Notes: generated by a model not told the origin, from the sequence alone. Shown: positions 12,953-25,733, numbered from the stretch's first letter. The stretch: 64,000 nt of DNA from Bryoerythrophyllum caledonicum (GCA_963971425.1 OZ020517.1:13518501-13582500); one strand, 5' to 3'. Made by a program: numbers and translations.

Positions 12953-13430
12953 CACTTCAAATTAAAAGCGTGTATAAGATTCTCCAGCCTAATAGCGAGT
13001 CTAGGACCGCGAAACGAAACCCCGAGGCGACATAATCGAATGCGAGCCAATGCCGCGAAACCAAAACCCTGAAGAGAATCAAGAGGGTGCATAGAGCATG
13101 GCGCATTTACCTGGAGCGCTCCCCTGGTCCCCGAAGCCCCCAAAACCAAAGCAGCGCGCAGACGCGGAGGCGGCGAGCGACAAATCCCTGCAGAGGCATG
13201 CAATCCTGTTGGCAGCGGCAACTATCACTCTCCCCTCCGCCACAACGCCTCCTCCTCTGTCCTCCCGGCTCCTGAGAAAGTACAGTCCCAAGACCGTCTT
13301 TGCCACAGAGTCAAGTCAAGCAACGGCTTCGCCAGCATGTCCCTCTGGGGCCAGATATCTCTAGCGCTGGTGATTGGTCTTGCGATTCGTGAAGATCTTG
13401 CCCTGTGGAGGGTCTTGGACAAGACTTGGT
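12953..13430. repeat. Second copy of the SMC1 5' flank block (5960-6440)
   Basis: About 480 bp closely matching 5960-6440, starting TTCAAATTAAAAGCG and including GGACCGCGAAACGAAACC. It has a 20 bp gap and scattered substitutions. In the SMC1 locus this block is 0.6-1.1 kb upstream of the start codon; here no SMC1 coding sequence follows on either side, so it is a detached shard. Whether it retains promoter activity is unknown. Confidence 0.85.
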
Positions 13431-14228
13431 CATTGCGCGGGAGACACGATGCGACGAGAACCCACTTTTGTATTTTCCTCTTTTAGAGTTTGTATGTGGG
13501 GAGAGGCTGGTGAGAGAGAGGTGAGGGACCGGACGAGGAGGGCAAGGGCTCTAACCTGGCCCAATGAGGAGGACGTGTGATAGCATTGTCAGCAATCATC
13601 GGAAACTAACCCTCGATCGGGAATTGTCCAGGTTGCGAGCAACTTATTGAGGGAACCGTTTGGCACCAACGCCTTGACACTCTGGAAGTTTTCAGTTTCT
13701 TTCAGGTTGAATAGAATTGTATGGGGATAGGAGGCTTTTTTTCAGTGCACTTCTTCTTGCCTCAACTGATCATTGTGTCATTGTTCACTCATTATGGCGT
13801 GCCTAGAGTGGTCCACATTAGCATGTCATGTACGCATCGGACGATTTGGCCGCCAGATAGTAGAAAAGTCAATTTGGCTTTCAAAGATAAGACACAGTTG
13901 TGTGCTAGTGGGGCGCCGTCCCTGGACACATGTTGGTTTACTAATTTTATTTTTTGAAAAGCCTCTTTTCAGGGGCTAGGGCGACGAAACTGTTGGGGTT
14001 GTTCACATGAGAGAGACATGACAATATAGAAATTCATGTAGTTGTCCAAGATAATGCAATTGGGGAAAATTGGCATCACAAAAAATTGGCGTGAAAAAGT
14101 CGTAAGTCTTGCTCAATAGAGTTGTTTTTTTGGAGAGGTTCGCTGTATAAGCAATTCGGATGCAAAGCAGGTGTTACGATTATAAAGTGGATCATAAAGG
14201 GAAGTTGACTTGGCTTGGAAAAGTTGTA
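13431..14228. other. No recognised gene
   Basis: Mixed-composition sequence with two overlapping frames of about 70-80 codons (13721-13979) that match nothing recognised and carry no splice or domain evidence. Confidence 0.3.
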
Positions 14229-14816
14229 CAGTCGGGTACTGGCCGTTAACGAATTCCTCCTGGAGGGAAATTTTCTACAATTTTTGAAAATTCATTGTGA
14301 ACTCAAAAATGATCGGATTTGAGAACCGTAAAGTGTGTTGGAATCACATCAGAGTGTACTACAATATTATGATAAAAAATCAATTCCTTTTTTTAATATC
14401 ATATAACACATTACAATTACTTTATATACCATCTACCATTGACTACTCTTATCTTTTGCTTCAATTACAATGTACATTTCAATTGCAAATTTGAAATGAG
14501 CTTCCAAAGTTGTTCTTTGGATACTTGAGCACATATTTTTGGTATCATTGATTTATAACTTGTTTGGTTTTTTGCTTGGAGGAAGTAGTTTTTGGCTTAG
14601 AAGTAATCAATGATAAATGGTATATAAAGTAGTTGTAATATGTTATATGATAACAAAAAAAGGAATTGATATTTTATCATAATATTGTAGTACACTCTTA
14701 TGTGATTCCAACACACTTTACGGTTCTCAAATCCGATCATTTTTGAGTTCACAATGAATTTTCAAAGTTTTCAGAAAAACTCCCTCTGTAATTCGTTAAC
14801 GGCCAGTACCTGACTG
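14229..14816. mobile_element. Tc1/mariner-like foldback MITE (TA target)
   Basis: 588 bp flanked by TA on each side. It begins CAGTCGGGTACTGGCC and ends GGCCAGTACCTGACTG. Inverted arms of roughly 200 bp (14229-14432 and 14612-14816) pair almost throughout, around a short loop with no coding capacity. TA duplication and CAGT-type ends are typical of the Tc1/mariner superfamily. Confidence 0.8.
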
Positions 14817-17710
14817 TACATTAAATATTTCATTGAGAAGGTGGGGAGGCAATGTTGTATATTAGATAGGGTTGTAGATTATCATAGGTCATTATTTATC
14901 AAGTTTTTTATATCTACATGTAGAAGAAAACATCCCTATACATGTACAATGGAGTCAAAAGGGTCTCGCTACTTTGGTTTGGCACAAGGTTAAATGGAGT
15001 CGACATGGACGGAATACGATTTTATTGGACATGGTATCACACCGGGACAAGGACTCGCTCAAGGACATGGTATCGTGCCATGACAAGGTCTTGCATTTGA
15101 AACACCCTTGCCTTGTCAAAGCTGATATGTATCCACACTTGTTAATACATATATTTAAATAAAATAAAATAACATTAAATAAAATAAAATAACATGAGAC
15201 TTGTTCATGCTTCCTTAATTATTTTTTCATATCTCCCATAAAGTTCTCTTAATATTTTTTCTTTGAATAATATGTTTTAAAATCTCTTTTTCCTTGAAAA
15301 TTAAATAACATAAGAATGTATTTAGAAGCAATGATTAGCATCTTATTATAGTTGCTTCAAATTTGTTTAGTTCTTTAATTATTCAATTGTCGTTAAAACA
15401 TACCTATATTTTCAAATGAATATAAAGATATGGTTTTCTAATGATATCACTTGAGTATGTACATAATTTTTTCATTTATTGTCAACGTAATTTTACATTT
15501 CTTTCTGATTCCCTACTTTTGTGTAATGGTTATGTGAATTCGCAATGGTGCTATGGTATTCTATTTTATGTGAATCTTTTTTCATGATCATTTTAATTTT
15601 GAGGTCAATCATCAATGTCTATTTCTATTGAAAAAAATTGTGTTGTAAACATTCTTTGGTTTTTTTAAATGAATAATAAATTATCCTTCCATAAAGTGTA
15701 TTATTCCATCAATTTAAGTCTTGAAACATTCATAATGAAGTAAATAGTAAAACGATCAAATAAAATTGTTGCCATCTATATTTATTCAAACTCTAGAAGT
15801 ATTAGTTGGACTACTTGCTCAAAATATTCCATTAGAAATGATCCCGCAAATTCAAAGTTTGAAATAGCAAATGAGATGGTGATACTTTAAATTTTCCTCC
15901 TCAAGAGGATAATTGAATTTCTTACTTCTCTTGGTATCATTTTATTATGTCACATAAGGTCTAAATTAATTATTATTGATCTTTAGATAGTGTTAAAGTT
16001 TGGCAAACCAATTTGATATTTAGTAGAAGTGTCCGGCATGTTAGTCAAAATCTAGAAATGACATAAGCTCAAACATAGACAACAAAATTTGTAATTGTTC
16101 AATAATTAAATTGAATATGAAGTGTAGATTAGAATGCATAACAAAAAAGACTATAGTCCGAAGTGGAAAATAATCTATCTTTTTTCCTACGTTCTACTTG
16201 GGATAAATTAAAAATAACAGATTCAATGGATTGATGACAACTAAATTTATACAACATGAAAATTAACTTCTTTTTTCTAAAATAAGGTATGGATACATTA
16301 AATTTGAATTTTTTTAATGATTGATTATTAGATTTTATTATGACTTCATTTCTTTTTATATACTTTATCAACAATAGCGTATGGATACTTTGGTTTTTAT
16401 TCATTTTTTTGCACATGCACTCATTACAAATCCATTCTTGACAATACATCCCTAGATAATGTAACAGTACATGTATTAACTGTAGATAATCAAGCTTGTA
16501 TTTATATAGCTTTTATATCAATGTGAGATTGAAACCAAAGATGCATTATGTTATAGTATGAAGGTTTTAGTCAAAATTAACTTTTAATTTTAATTTGACA
16601 CACTGATATTTTAGGAAAAGCCAATTTGCAAGTCAATTTATAAATTATAATTTCAAAGCTTTATTTTAATATATACATGTTTAAAAAGTAGGTGTTTATG
16701 TTTGTATTAGTACTTAATTGACATTTTTATTGAATATGATTTTCCTTAAAAGACTCACCACTTTATTTTAATGATATTTTAATGTTGGACTTCTTGTAGA
16801 AACAATTTTTTCAATGAATAACTAGTTAATATAATCTATAGCTATTCTAAAGGATCATGTCATGGCCTCTTATCCATTGGTGCTTACAACATTGTTGCAT
16901 TCACAATTCAAAAGTAATGCACTTAAGTTACACTATATACTAAAAGATCAATAAAAATTCTTATTTATATTCAATGCTCATGATATCCTTCACTAAAGAA
17001 TATTTATAAATATATTAATATGATTTATTTAAATTTTTGAATACTAAATCATGATTTTTTAACCTTTTTATATTTAGTTGTAATATTCAATGATTTATCC
17101 AAAAAAAATATGAGTTGATATTATAGTGGTCAAATACTTTTTTTAGTATATAATTTAACAATTTGACATGGAAAAAATAATGAGAAACTGTTTCAAATTG
17201 TGAAAAAGATTCAATGTCTAAAAAATACTTCCTAGTATGTATCATTTAAAAGGTTTTAATAGTGAAAGTATGGATTAGATGTGGCAAAAAAATACATCTA
17301 AAACTTGCTGCAAAAATTGTCGAAGATTTTTTTCAAAAACATATTCTTTTTTGAATTTGGTGAAGAAATAGGATTTGAAGAACATTCTAGTTTTTAATGA
17401 CGTTGCCAAATAGCTAGTTTTAGATCTAAATATTTATTTGGCATCAAGGTGCCGTATCTAACCTTTAAGTACATTATAAATGTCTTACAAAATATTGTAA
17501 AGATACATTTTTTTAGTTAGTCTTTGGAAGGTTTTAATTAAATTTGTCATTTAACACACATGATGGGTACAAGACATATTGTACTACAATATAGTGAATT
17601 CCGTTGTCCCAAATTGGCCAAGAGAAATTTGCAATCAAGTAAATGGATGTAAATTTGTATTCGTCATACACCCGTCATTTACCAATAAATACTTGTCAAT
17701 TATTGAAATC
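14817..17710. other. AT-rich gene-free stretch
   Basis: About 2.9 kb of AT-rich sequence. The longest frame (106 codons, minus, 16129-16449) has low-complexity composition and no recognisable domain. No RNA gene or ordered repeat was seen. Confidence 0.35.
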
Positions 17711-18650
17711 CCTAAATGAAAAAAGTCATTTAGTGGGCTTTTGCAAATCTCAGGCATGTTTCCATGGTTCCAGTTTATATTTGCAATTCTTGAAATTTTT
17801 TACAAAGATGCTAGAAGGCAAGACATATGTGGGAATATAATTTTTATTCTCATCGGACTTATAGAAGGAAAGTTATCGCATCTTAAGTAATAAATATCAA
17901 GTGCAGGCACGTTGGACAACTCCAAAAATTGTTGTTAGGACATTCTAGTAAATGTGAGATTTTCAATACTAGCAAGTAATATTATTTTCTTTCATATTTT
18001 CAAAAAGCATTTGTTATCTTTGGTTTAAAAAATGCATTTCATCCCAAGTCAAAGATTTTCACATGGTGCCACACATTGTCATGCAAGGAACCAAAAAATC
18101 TTCTTCTTTTCCACATAAAATTTTGAGATTTTCATATTTTTCACTGTTTGTTTTGTTTATTACAAGACGTGGTGTAAATCTTCTCCTTAACCATTTGAAT
18201 TATCATTCTAAAACATATTTTGTTCCCCAAAAAATTAAAACGTGAATTGGCACCTTTTGAACCTCCACTCCTTGCACAAATTTTTGGAATATGCTACACC
18301 TCTTCTCTTCCTCAAAAGATTGGTGTACAAGGAGTTAATCTCATGATCAACATGATGATATCAAATTTAGACCTTGTGTAGTGCAAAACTTTGACACCAA
18401 GTGAAGTCAAAGTGTGCTTATCCATTCATCGTAGGGATGAAAATGTACCGTTTTCTCCACTTCAAACAGTGTATTCTTTCAATCCGTGCAATCAAAGTTG
18501 ATAAAATTTTGTGAGTATGTTATTTAAGTTCTTAATGAGATCCTACGGTTAAAACTAGAAATACGATTTTTTGTTTCCTTCCTTACTCATTGCACTAGAA
18601 TTAACAATTTTGAAGTTTTTTGGTGTGAAATTATCAAGGAAATTTAGAAG
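17711..18650. mobile_element. piggyBac-like non-autonomous element, copy B (degraded)
   Basis: Inverted relative to copy A. The stretches around 17880-17960, 18040-18110 and 18250-18560 match copies A and C (for example TTTTTGAACCTCCACTC and CAATCAAAGTT). The right end reads TTTAGAAG then TTAA at 18651-18654. The left end near 17711 has CCCTAAATG but no intact TTAA. Immediately to the right, CCCCTAAATTTC begins at that same TTAA, which may be the end of another element. Confidence 0.6.
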
Positions 18651-18654
18651 TTAA

Positions 18655-20714
18655 CCCCTAAATTTCTAAGAATTCTCTTGAGGGACTTTGAAAGTCCCTC
18701 AAATGGCGTTTTGGAATACTAGGGATTGAATACTTGTTGATTACTTCAAATACCTATTAATTACTTCATATACCTAAGTAGTATACCCCATAGTGTCATC
18801 CAATTAATTAATTTTTTTGTTCAAATAAGTTCATTTGGGTATCACCTAATTTAATAATGATGAAACGGCCATCCAAATTTTAGTGAAAAAATGCATTCAA
18901 AGAACCTTTCTAGAAAATAAATTCGATCAATAAGACACAATGTTCAAAAGACAAAATGATTCCTCCAAAAGTCTTTGTTCCAAAGGTGTCACCCCGGAAC
19001 TATCGGATGAAGCATATCCGGTATAGAACCAAGAGATTTTTTGAAATGAAAATGTTCTTTAATACATATAGATGATCAATATGGCTTGAGAGGGTAAAAG
19101 TTATAATGTAGTATCATAGAAGGATTGTCAAAAATATTTTTAAAAACATAAACAAATAATTATGGGCCAAAATTCTATAGTACAAAATATTATATTTGGA
19201 GAGAGTTTCCTATTTCAAGCCATTGAAGATCACTTTCAAGCAATAAATTTAGCCAAAAAACAGAAGATCAAAACCATATCTTGATGGATGATACTTATTC
19301 TTTGAAAAAAGTAATACTTGTCTCAATGGTGGCGACCTTGTTGTAATGGTGCTACAACATATTTAAAAAACTGTTATGAAATATTTTGAGTAGACAATAC
19401 TATTTAGTTAGGTGAGAGTATTGATAGTGAGGTAAGCGTTATTAAACTTTGATATCTCAAATTGAAGTTATAAGCCTATTGTCTTTTGCAATAAGAACCA
19501 TACAAAGTTTCCAAATCTTACTTTATTATCATTTAATAAATGCCTACAATCCAAATAAAAATATTAAACATCTTAGAAAGTGATTCAACGAATATTTGCA
19601 AAACTATTGGTTTTGCAAACTAGTTTTTTTCTATATCACTAGGTTCTTTAATAATTTACTAATTTGTTATTGGATATTTTTGGATCTAAACTTCAATCAT
19701 ATTTACAATCCAAACTTTAGTAATGTATAAAGAGATTTTGTAAATGTAGATTAGAATTTGGATTTTCTCAATGCATATTATTTTGCATATATGTCTAAAT
19801 GGTTTACATCATATTATTGAATTTACTTTTTTGTTAGAAAAAATGCATCTTTTATTCCATTCTACTTACTTTTTGATTTGTAACTTTACAAAATGTGTGT
19901 TTCAATGACACTAAATTCAACTATTGAATTGTACACTAATTTTATTAACCATCTTCATCAAAATTTTGATATGAAAAGTCATGCGGAAAAGAAAACATGA
20001 AAGCTTGGATTGAACCAACAATCCAAGATGGATCACTTCAACATTTGAGTATCTATAAGAAGAGAACATTGGAATTATGAAATCAATAATTAGAATAGAT
20101 TTGATATACTACATAATTTATATCTACCGAGCTCCTAATGCAAAACATGTGTGAAGAACAATCATACCTACATTTCATTGTTTAAGTTGTATGACTTTAT
20201 TTGAATTATTTTGACATTGTTTTTTATTTACCTCCATCCTCTAAAGCTTATTAATTGTATGAAATTTTGACATCGTTTTATTTTATTAAAACCACTAAAT
20301 TTATTCCACTAAATTTAATCCACTAAATTGCATACAATTAATTTGATACTCTAAATTTAATACAAAATTTCATACAATTAATTTGGCCGTTTAAATTTAA
20401 TTAATAAGCTTTAGAGGATGTAATACAAAATTTCATACAATTAATAAACTAAAAGCTTACTAATTGTTTGAAATTTATTAAATTGTGAATTTCTAATGAA
20501 TAGTTGAAATATTAAATATTTATTTATTCATCATTCTAATATTACAACTATAATATAATAACACAAATGTTATGATAATTAATAACATAATCAATCATCT
20601 TTGTATGAATATTAAATATGAATTTATTTATATGGAATGTAAGTTTATATATTTAATTTAATGATTCATATTAAAAATGATAGTGGTATTTGCATTTTGC
20701 TCAAATTCCAAGTA
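18655..20714. other. AT-rich gene-free stretch
   Basis: No credible coding sequence. A perfect short palindrome, TTGAGGGACTTT facing AAAGTCCCTCAA, sits at 18674-18698. Repeated CATACAATTAATTTG-like words occur at 20280-20460. Confidence 0.35.
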
Positions 20715-22122
20715 TGTGCAGAAGAAGACAAACTCCGGTCTTGGAAGGAGACCGGCGTGAATAGAGTGTTTGTTCATTCTCTTCGCTAAGCATATGACCA
20801 CGGGACATACGCTACACTAAAAGTTTCATTTAGTGTAGTGGACACTAAATACGAACCCATACACTAATTGTCAACTACGCAATTAGTGTAGTTACAAAAT
20901 AGTACACTAAATGTGAACTACTACACTATTTGTGAACTTTTGTAAAGATTGGAATATTAACTTTTTTACTCGTGCACGTTTAGTGTATTGAAAGTAGAAG
21001 AGAATTATGTGTACAAAAAGGTGAAGAAGAGAAAAAATAAAACTCACAAAGAAAAAATTGGAAAAAACAACAATTGAGAAAAAACAACAATTCGGGAAAA
21101 CAACAAATAGGAAAAAACAACATTTTTGCGAAAACAACAATTAGGAAAAAACAACATTTTTGAAAAAAACAAGAACTAGGGAAAAACATAAATTCGGGGG
21201 AAAAAGACAACTTACCTTTTGAAAAGGTAAACTTTTGTAAAAATAAGCTTTTCCTAATGTAAACATTTGAAAAAGTAAACGTTTGAAAAGTAAACTTTTT
21301 CTAAAGTAAACCTTTTCAAAAGTAATCTTTTTCAAAAGTGAACTTTTTCAAGAGTGAACTTTTTCAAGTTTTACTTCTTGAAAAGTTTACTTTTTCAAAT
21401 TTTACTTTGCCAAACATTGACTTTTTCAATACTTTACTTTTTCAAAACCTTACTTTTTCAAAACTTTACTTTTTTCCAAGTTTACTTTGAAAAAGTAAAC
21501 TTGGAAAAAAGTATTCTTTTGAAAAAGTAAAGTTTTGAAAAAGTTCACTTTTGAAAAAGTTCACTTTTGAAAAAGTTCACTTCTGAAAAAGTAAATGTTT
21601 GGAAAAGTAAAATTTGAAAAAGTAAACTTTTTTAGAAGTAAAACTTGAAAAAGTAATCTCTTGAAAAAGTAAGCTTTAAAAAAATTAAATTTCCATAAAG
21701 TGTACTCCAATAAAGTAATCTTTGATAAAGTAAATTTTGATCGAATAATCTTTTGAGAAAGTACACTTGTTTGCAATTAGTACACTATTTGTCAACTTGT
21801 TCGCAATTAGTGTACTAAGGTAAGTACACTATTCGAGCCATTACACTAAATGAAACTTTTAGTGTAGTGTAATATAACTACTCCCCCTTTCGAGGGTAAA
21901 CACTTTTTTACACTAAGTGCTTCCCTGCACTAATTGCCTTAAAGACAACCGACATGTCATCTCTCCCAAGGGCTTTGTGGGTCCCCATACAACGAGGCCT
22001 TGGGACCCCACCATAATTGGGTGGACTTTGGTGGTAGGCACCATGCCGGCAATAGGGCTAGAACTCACAACCACCTCACCAGTGTGCCATGACCCAAACC
22101 ACTACACTAAGGCCGTGGTGCC
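20715..22122 (-). mobile_element. tRNA-derived SINE, split by a palindromic-terminus element
   Basis: The head lies at the right. Read on the minus strand it starts GGCACCACGGCCTTAGTG, has an A-box-like TTAGTGTAGTGGTT and a B-box-like GAGTTCTAGCC, and ends the tRNA part with TGGTGCC, which pairs with the GGCACCA start as an acceptor stem would. The body runs to about 21868, is interrupted by the element at 20812-21867, and resumes from 20811 to an AGAAGAAG tail near 20715. The uninterrupted copy at 26730-27093 shows the same sequence without the insertion. Confidence 0.75.
20812..21867. mobile_element. Element with palindromic inverted termini (copy 2), inserted in a SINE
   Basis: Ends are CTACACTAAAAGTTTC then ATTTAGTGTAG, inverted at the other side. 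Both ends share the spacer AGTTTC, whereas copy 1 has GATGGC at both its ends. Subterminal ACACTAAATG-type repeats follow inside each end. The interior is an array of CTTTTTCAAA/AAAGTAAACTT units whose orientation flips near 21492 in a perfect hairpin with arms of about 20 bp. Open frames inside are by-products of the array. It lies within a SINE, giving reliable outer boundaries. Confidence 0.75.
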
Positions 22123-22442
22123 TTTCCAAGTATATTTAAATACTTAGATAAATTCTAGGTCACAAGTCTTCCAAATATGTATAAAAATTTCATAACATGT
22201 ATTGCAAGATCACATTAAAGAGCATTTTCACTTAGATTTCATTTCTTTTATTTAAAATTCTAAGATTCAAACTATGCTCAGAATTTGACATTGTTTAGAG
22301 AAAGTAAAGTTATGGGGTGCAAAGAATGTTAAATACATGTGAAATTTGGAGGCAAAGAATGTTTTATATTCACACATATCCAAATTTCACACGTATTCAT
22401 GTGAGAACTTTTCATTGTGAGGATCTTTCCTTATATCCATAT
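22123..22442. other. No recognised gene
   Basis: AT-rich spacer between the SINE head and a short tandem array; nothing recognised. Confidence 0.3.
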
Positions 22443-22570
22443 AATTTCTCACGTATTCATATGATTTATCACATATCCATATAATTTATCACGTAACCAT
22501 ATGATTTATCACGTATCCATATAATCTCTTACGTATTCATACAACTTCACAGGTATTCATACAAATGAGT
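22443..22570. repeat. Short tandem array, unit about 20-22 bp
   Basis: Around six imperfect units of the form TTTATCACGTATCCATATAA follow one another. Related single words (CACGTATTCATGTG) occur just upstream at 22380-22400. Confidence 0.7.
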
Positions 22571-23979
22571 AGTTGAATACATGTGAACTATGGTAGCAAG
22601 TTCTCATTTGAATACGAGTGAATTTTCAAGGCAAGGTTTTTACGATGTCACATTGGATTGTGACATGATGTGTGGCACTCTATGATAATGATATTAGAGA
22701 TACTTGTTTGAAGTTTTTCGTAACATTCTAATTGAAACACTAAGAACAATAATGATTGAGAAATTATCGTAATCAATGTAAAAGTACAATGATATCCAAA
22801 GAGTGTTACAATTTTGGCTAAAAACATGATAGTAAAATGACGATTGCACTATTTATTTTGATTATTTTGACTACAATCTCAAATTAATAATATCATTTTG
22901 ATTTGGTTGAATGGGAAAAAAAATTGGTTCATAATGGATGATAGGCCATTGCATTACCTACTTAATTAATTTCTCCTATCAATTTAATGACTAAAAAATG
23001 TACCATGTAACTTTTGGTTGCATCTCAACCAACATGCATTCAAAATATTATAATCAATAATTATGTTGATGCAAGAAGGTAATTGTCACTCTAGCTCAAT
23101 TGCACATGAGACATATATTTTTTAAAATAACCAATAACATTGGCCTTTATATGAGGTTTTCTTGAAAAAGATCAACATCTTTGACATTTTGCAAACATGT
23201 AATAATATTACTTGAATAAACTTAACAAAGAAGATAATATAATAAAAAATCGTTTAGCAGGGAATTTTTATTTTTATTAAAAATACGGATGGTAGTTAAT
23301 TAGCATAGCCTTCCGGAATCATCTGGGTACCACAATAATAAATTGAAGAGAATAAGAATGTCTTATATTTCAGGTTTAAGCATGCATTGTGTGCTTCACA
23401 GTGATTTTTTTTGTTCAGTCAAGCAAATAGTTTTTTCAAAAATAACTTCCGGGGCATATCTTATTTTTACAAAAAATATATTTTCTTATATATCTGGAAT
23501 AAGTTTCGTTTTGATAGAGTAGAGTTTTCATGAAAGTCACCAAAATACATTGGATAGGCACCCCAAATCTTAGGGTCTTATGATAGTAACTAGGACCACA
23601 TGCACATGGTGACTTGGTTTGGGAAAGGTGTGGGAGAACTATTGGTCAACTCCTTGAGAACTTAGAATACTATGGAGGAGCCTTAGCTTGCATGGGGTGG
23701 GGCCCAAGTGCATTGATTGCTAAACATTTCATTGGAGCAAAGAAAAGAAAATGAATATGAAATTCCTCATGCACTCTTTCTTTCTGTTTTTAAATCTCAT
23801 ACCGTCTAGCACCATATTCCTCTTGGCTTGCCTCTTTGGGGAGCACTTTCAGGAAAACTTGAGTGTCTTTGAAAGTTTTCTCCAAGAGGAAAGAAAAAAT
23901 AAAGGGAGGGTGAGATTTCAAAATGGAAAGGAAGAGCGCATGAGAAATTTCATGTTGCATTTTTTGCATAAGTATGGTA
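22571..23979. other. No recognised gene
   Basis: Mostly AT-rich. A frame of 96 codons (plus, 23751-24041) overlaps the start of the probable LTR and has no recognisable domain. Confidence 0.3.
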
Positions 23980-23983
23980 GAGC

Positions 23984-24448
23984 TGTCACAGGATGTGGCG
24001 TCGAGGACCACACCACATCTTGTGGTGTTAGCATAGGTTAGATTAGTCTAATATACGTTAATTTATGTGAGGATGTGATCCGAAGCACCGTAGTCATCCG
24101 GTGGATGGATTTCATCCACGTAGGGTTGCGGTTGTGTGTATACCGCTGCATACGTCCTTGACTTGACGTCTTTGTCAAGCCAAACTTTGTGAGTGTGTTT
24201 AGAGAGTGATTAGTGAGTACTTGCTTGTAAGTGATGGTTTGTCATTAGTAAAGACTCCACATTCTCTAGTTCCACTCGCACTCGTTAATACTCCCTTTGT
24301 GGAGTGCGAGACACTTGACTACTTGTGATTCATACTTTTTTCCTTGAGGGTGTACTACGAATACTTGTTTTAGTGTATGTTTTTTGTTTATTTGATGTTG
24401 GTTGTGATTCTCGATCTGTTGTGTTTAGCGATCTTTGTTTACACGACA
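23984..24448. mobile_element. Probable solo LTR of an LTR retrotransposon
   Basis: 465 bp beginning TGTC and ending GACA, flanked on both sides by the four bases GAGC (23980-23983 and 24449-24452). TG...CA ends plus a short direct target repeat fit an LTR left by recombination between two LTRs. No internal retroelement domains are attached. Family (Copia or Gypsy) cannot be told from the LTR alone. Confidence 0.55.
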
Positions 24449-24452
24449 GAGC

Positions 24453-24797
24453 AAATTACATATGTTCATCTAAGCCAAATGGGGTCTAAAATCATATATA
24501 ATGTCAAAAGGAAGTTGTGATGAAAGATGAAGATATAAAGATGAAACTCAACAATCAATCTTTCAAATTTGATCTCAATGGTAGCAGATTGATATAGAAT
24601 TCAAAAGCCCACTATTCACAAGTTCCAAAAACTATGCTGATATTTGTCATGAGTTGAATGGCAATCATAATTGCTCTTAGATCCTGCCCAATGCAACCTG
24701 AAGTCTCCAAGAGTAATCTCAATTCTTAATGATTTGGGTCTTTCAAGTTCTTAATGAGTTGACTTTGCGAATTGGGTCTTTAAAGTTTTTATCCGCT
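24453..24797. other. No recognised gene
   Basis: Spacer. At 24725-24780 it contains GGGTCTTTCAAGTTC and TTAATGAGTTGACTT words that recur just right of piggyBac-like copy C (25730-25775), so copy C sits between direct repeats. Confidence 0.35.
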
Positions 24798-25729
24798 AAT
24801 TTACCAAGAGTCTCCTTAGAGGACTCTTCAAGGATTGGGCAAGTTCCTACTGTGTCAATTTGTAATATTATTTTAAGATTTTTACTGTAGATGGACATTA
24901 CTAAAAGCTTTGTGTGAGTCCACTTTTTTCCTATTCCTAACATTTAATAAAAAGTTATAGGGCTTTGAAGTTCAAATGGGGAGAGTTGGCACATTGGGCA
25001 ACTCAAAAAACCTTTGCTAGGACACTCTATTGAATGTGAGATTTTCAATAGCAGCAAATAATAAATTTTCCCTTCATATTGTCAAAGAAAATCTCTTGTC
25101 TTCAGTGAAAAAAGCATATCAATCCAAGTCAAACATTTTCATACATTGTCAAACATCGTCGGGCAAGGTACCAAAAAGTCTTCTTCCAGTCCACGTAAAA
25201 CTCATAGATCTTTGTTTTTTAATGTTTGATTTTTTCCAGGGACTTATGTGGTATAAAACTTTTCATAGACCATTCGGATTTTCATTCTGAAACGCATTAA
25301 CCCACAAAACAAAAAAACGTGAATTGACAATTTTTGAACCTCCACTCTTTGCACAGTTGTTTTGAATATGCTACACTCTTTGTTTACCTCTAAAAATTGG
25401 TGTATAAGGAATAATATCATGCTTAACATGGTGATAATATATTTAGACCTTGTATAATGCAAAAATTGGTCACCAAGTGAAGTCAAAGTCTCCTAATTCT
25501 CTAAAGGTAGGGAAGAAGATGAATCCTTTTAAGTACTTGAAACACTATAATCTTTCAATCTGTGCAGTCAAAGTTTATGAAATTTTGTAAGTATGATACT
25601 TAATAAGTATTAATTGGGATCCTATGGTTAAAACTAGAAATAAAAGTTTTGGTTTTCTTCCTAACTCATTGCATTGAAACAAGCGGTTTTAAAGTGTTTT
25701 GGTTTGAAAATGGCTTGGTAATTTAGGGG
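24798..25729. mobile_element. piggyBac-like non-autonomous element, copy C
   Basis: Same orientation as copy B. Right end TTTAGGGG then TTAA (25730-25733). It shares internal blocks with copies A and B, for example around 24990-25090, 25130-25200, 25330-25400 and 25450-25640. The left end is eroded; CCAAGAGTCTCCTTAGAGG near 24803 corresponds to the left subterminal part of copy A. No coding sequence. Confidence 0.65.
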
Positions 25730-25733
25730 TTAA

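Noticed and set aside
20907-21776. Phe/Leu/Cys-rich frames resembling membrane proteins
   Set aside because: Products of the CTTTTTCAAA array within the palindromic-terminus element.
22085-22122. Similarity between the SINE A-box (TTAGTGTAGTGG) and the palindromic-terminus ends
   Set aside because: The tRNA-like context explains the SINE word, and the match is too short to imply common origin.
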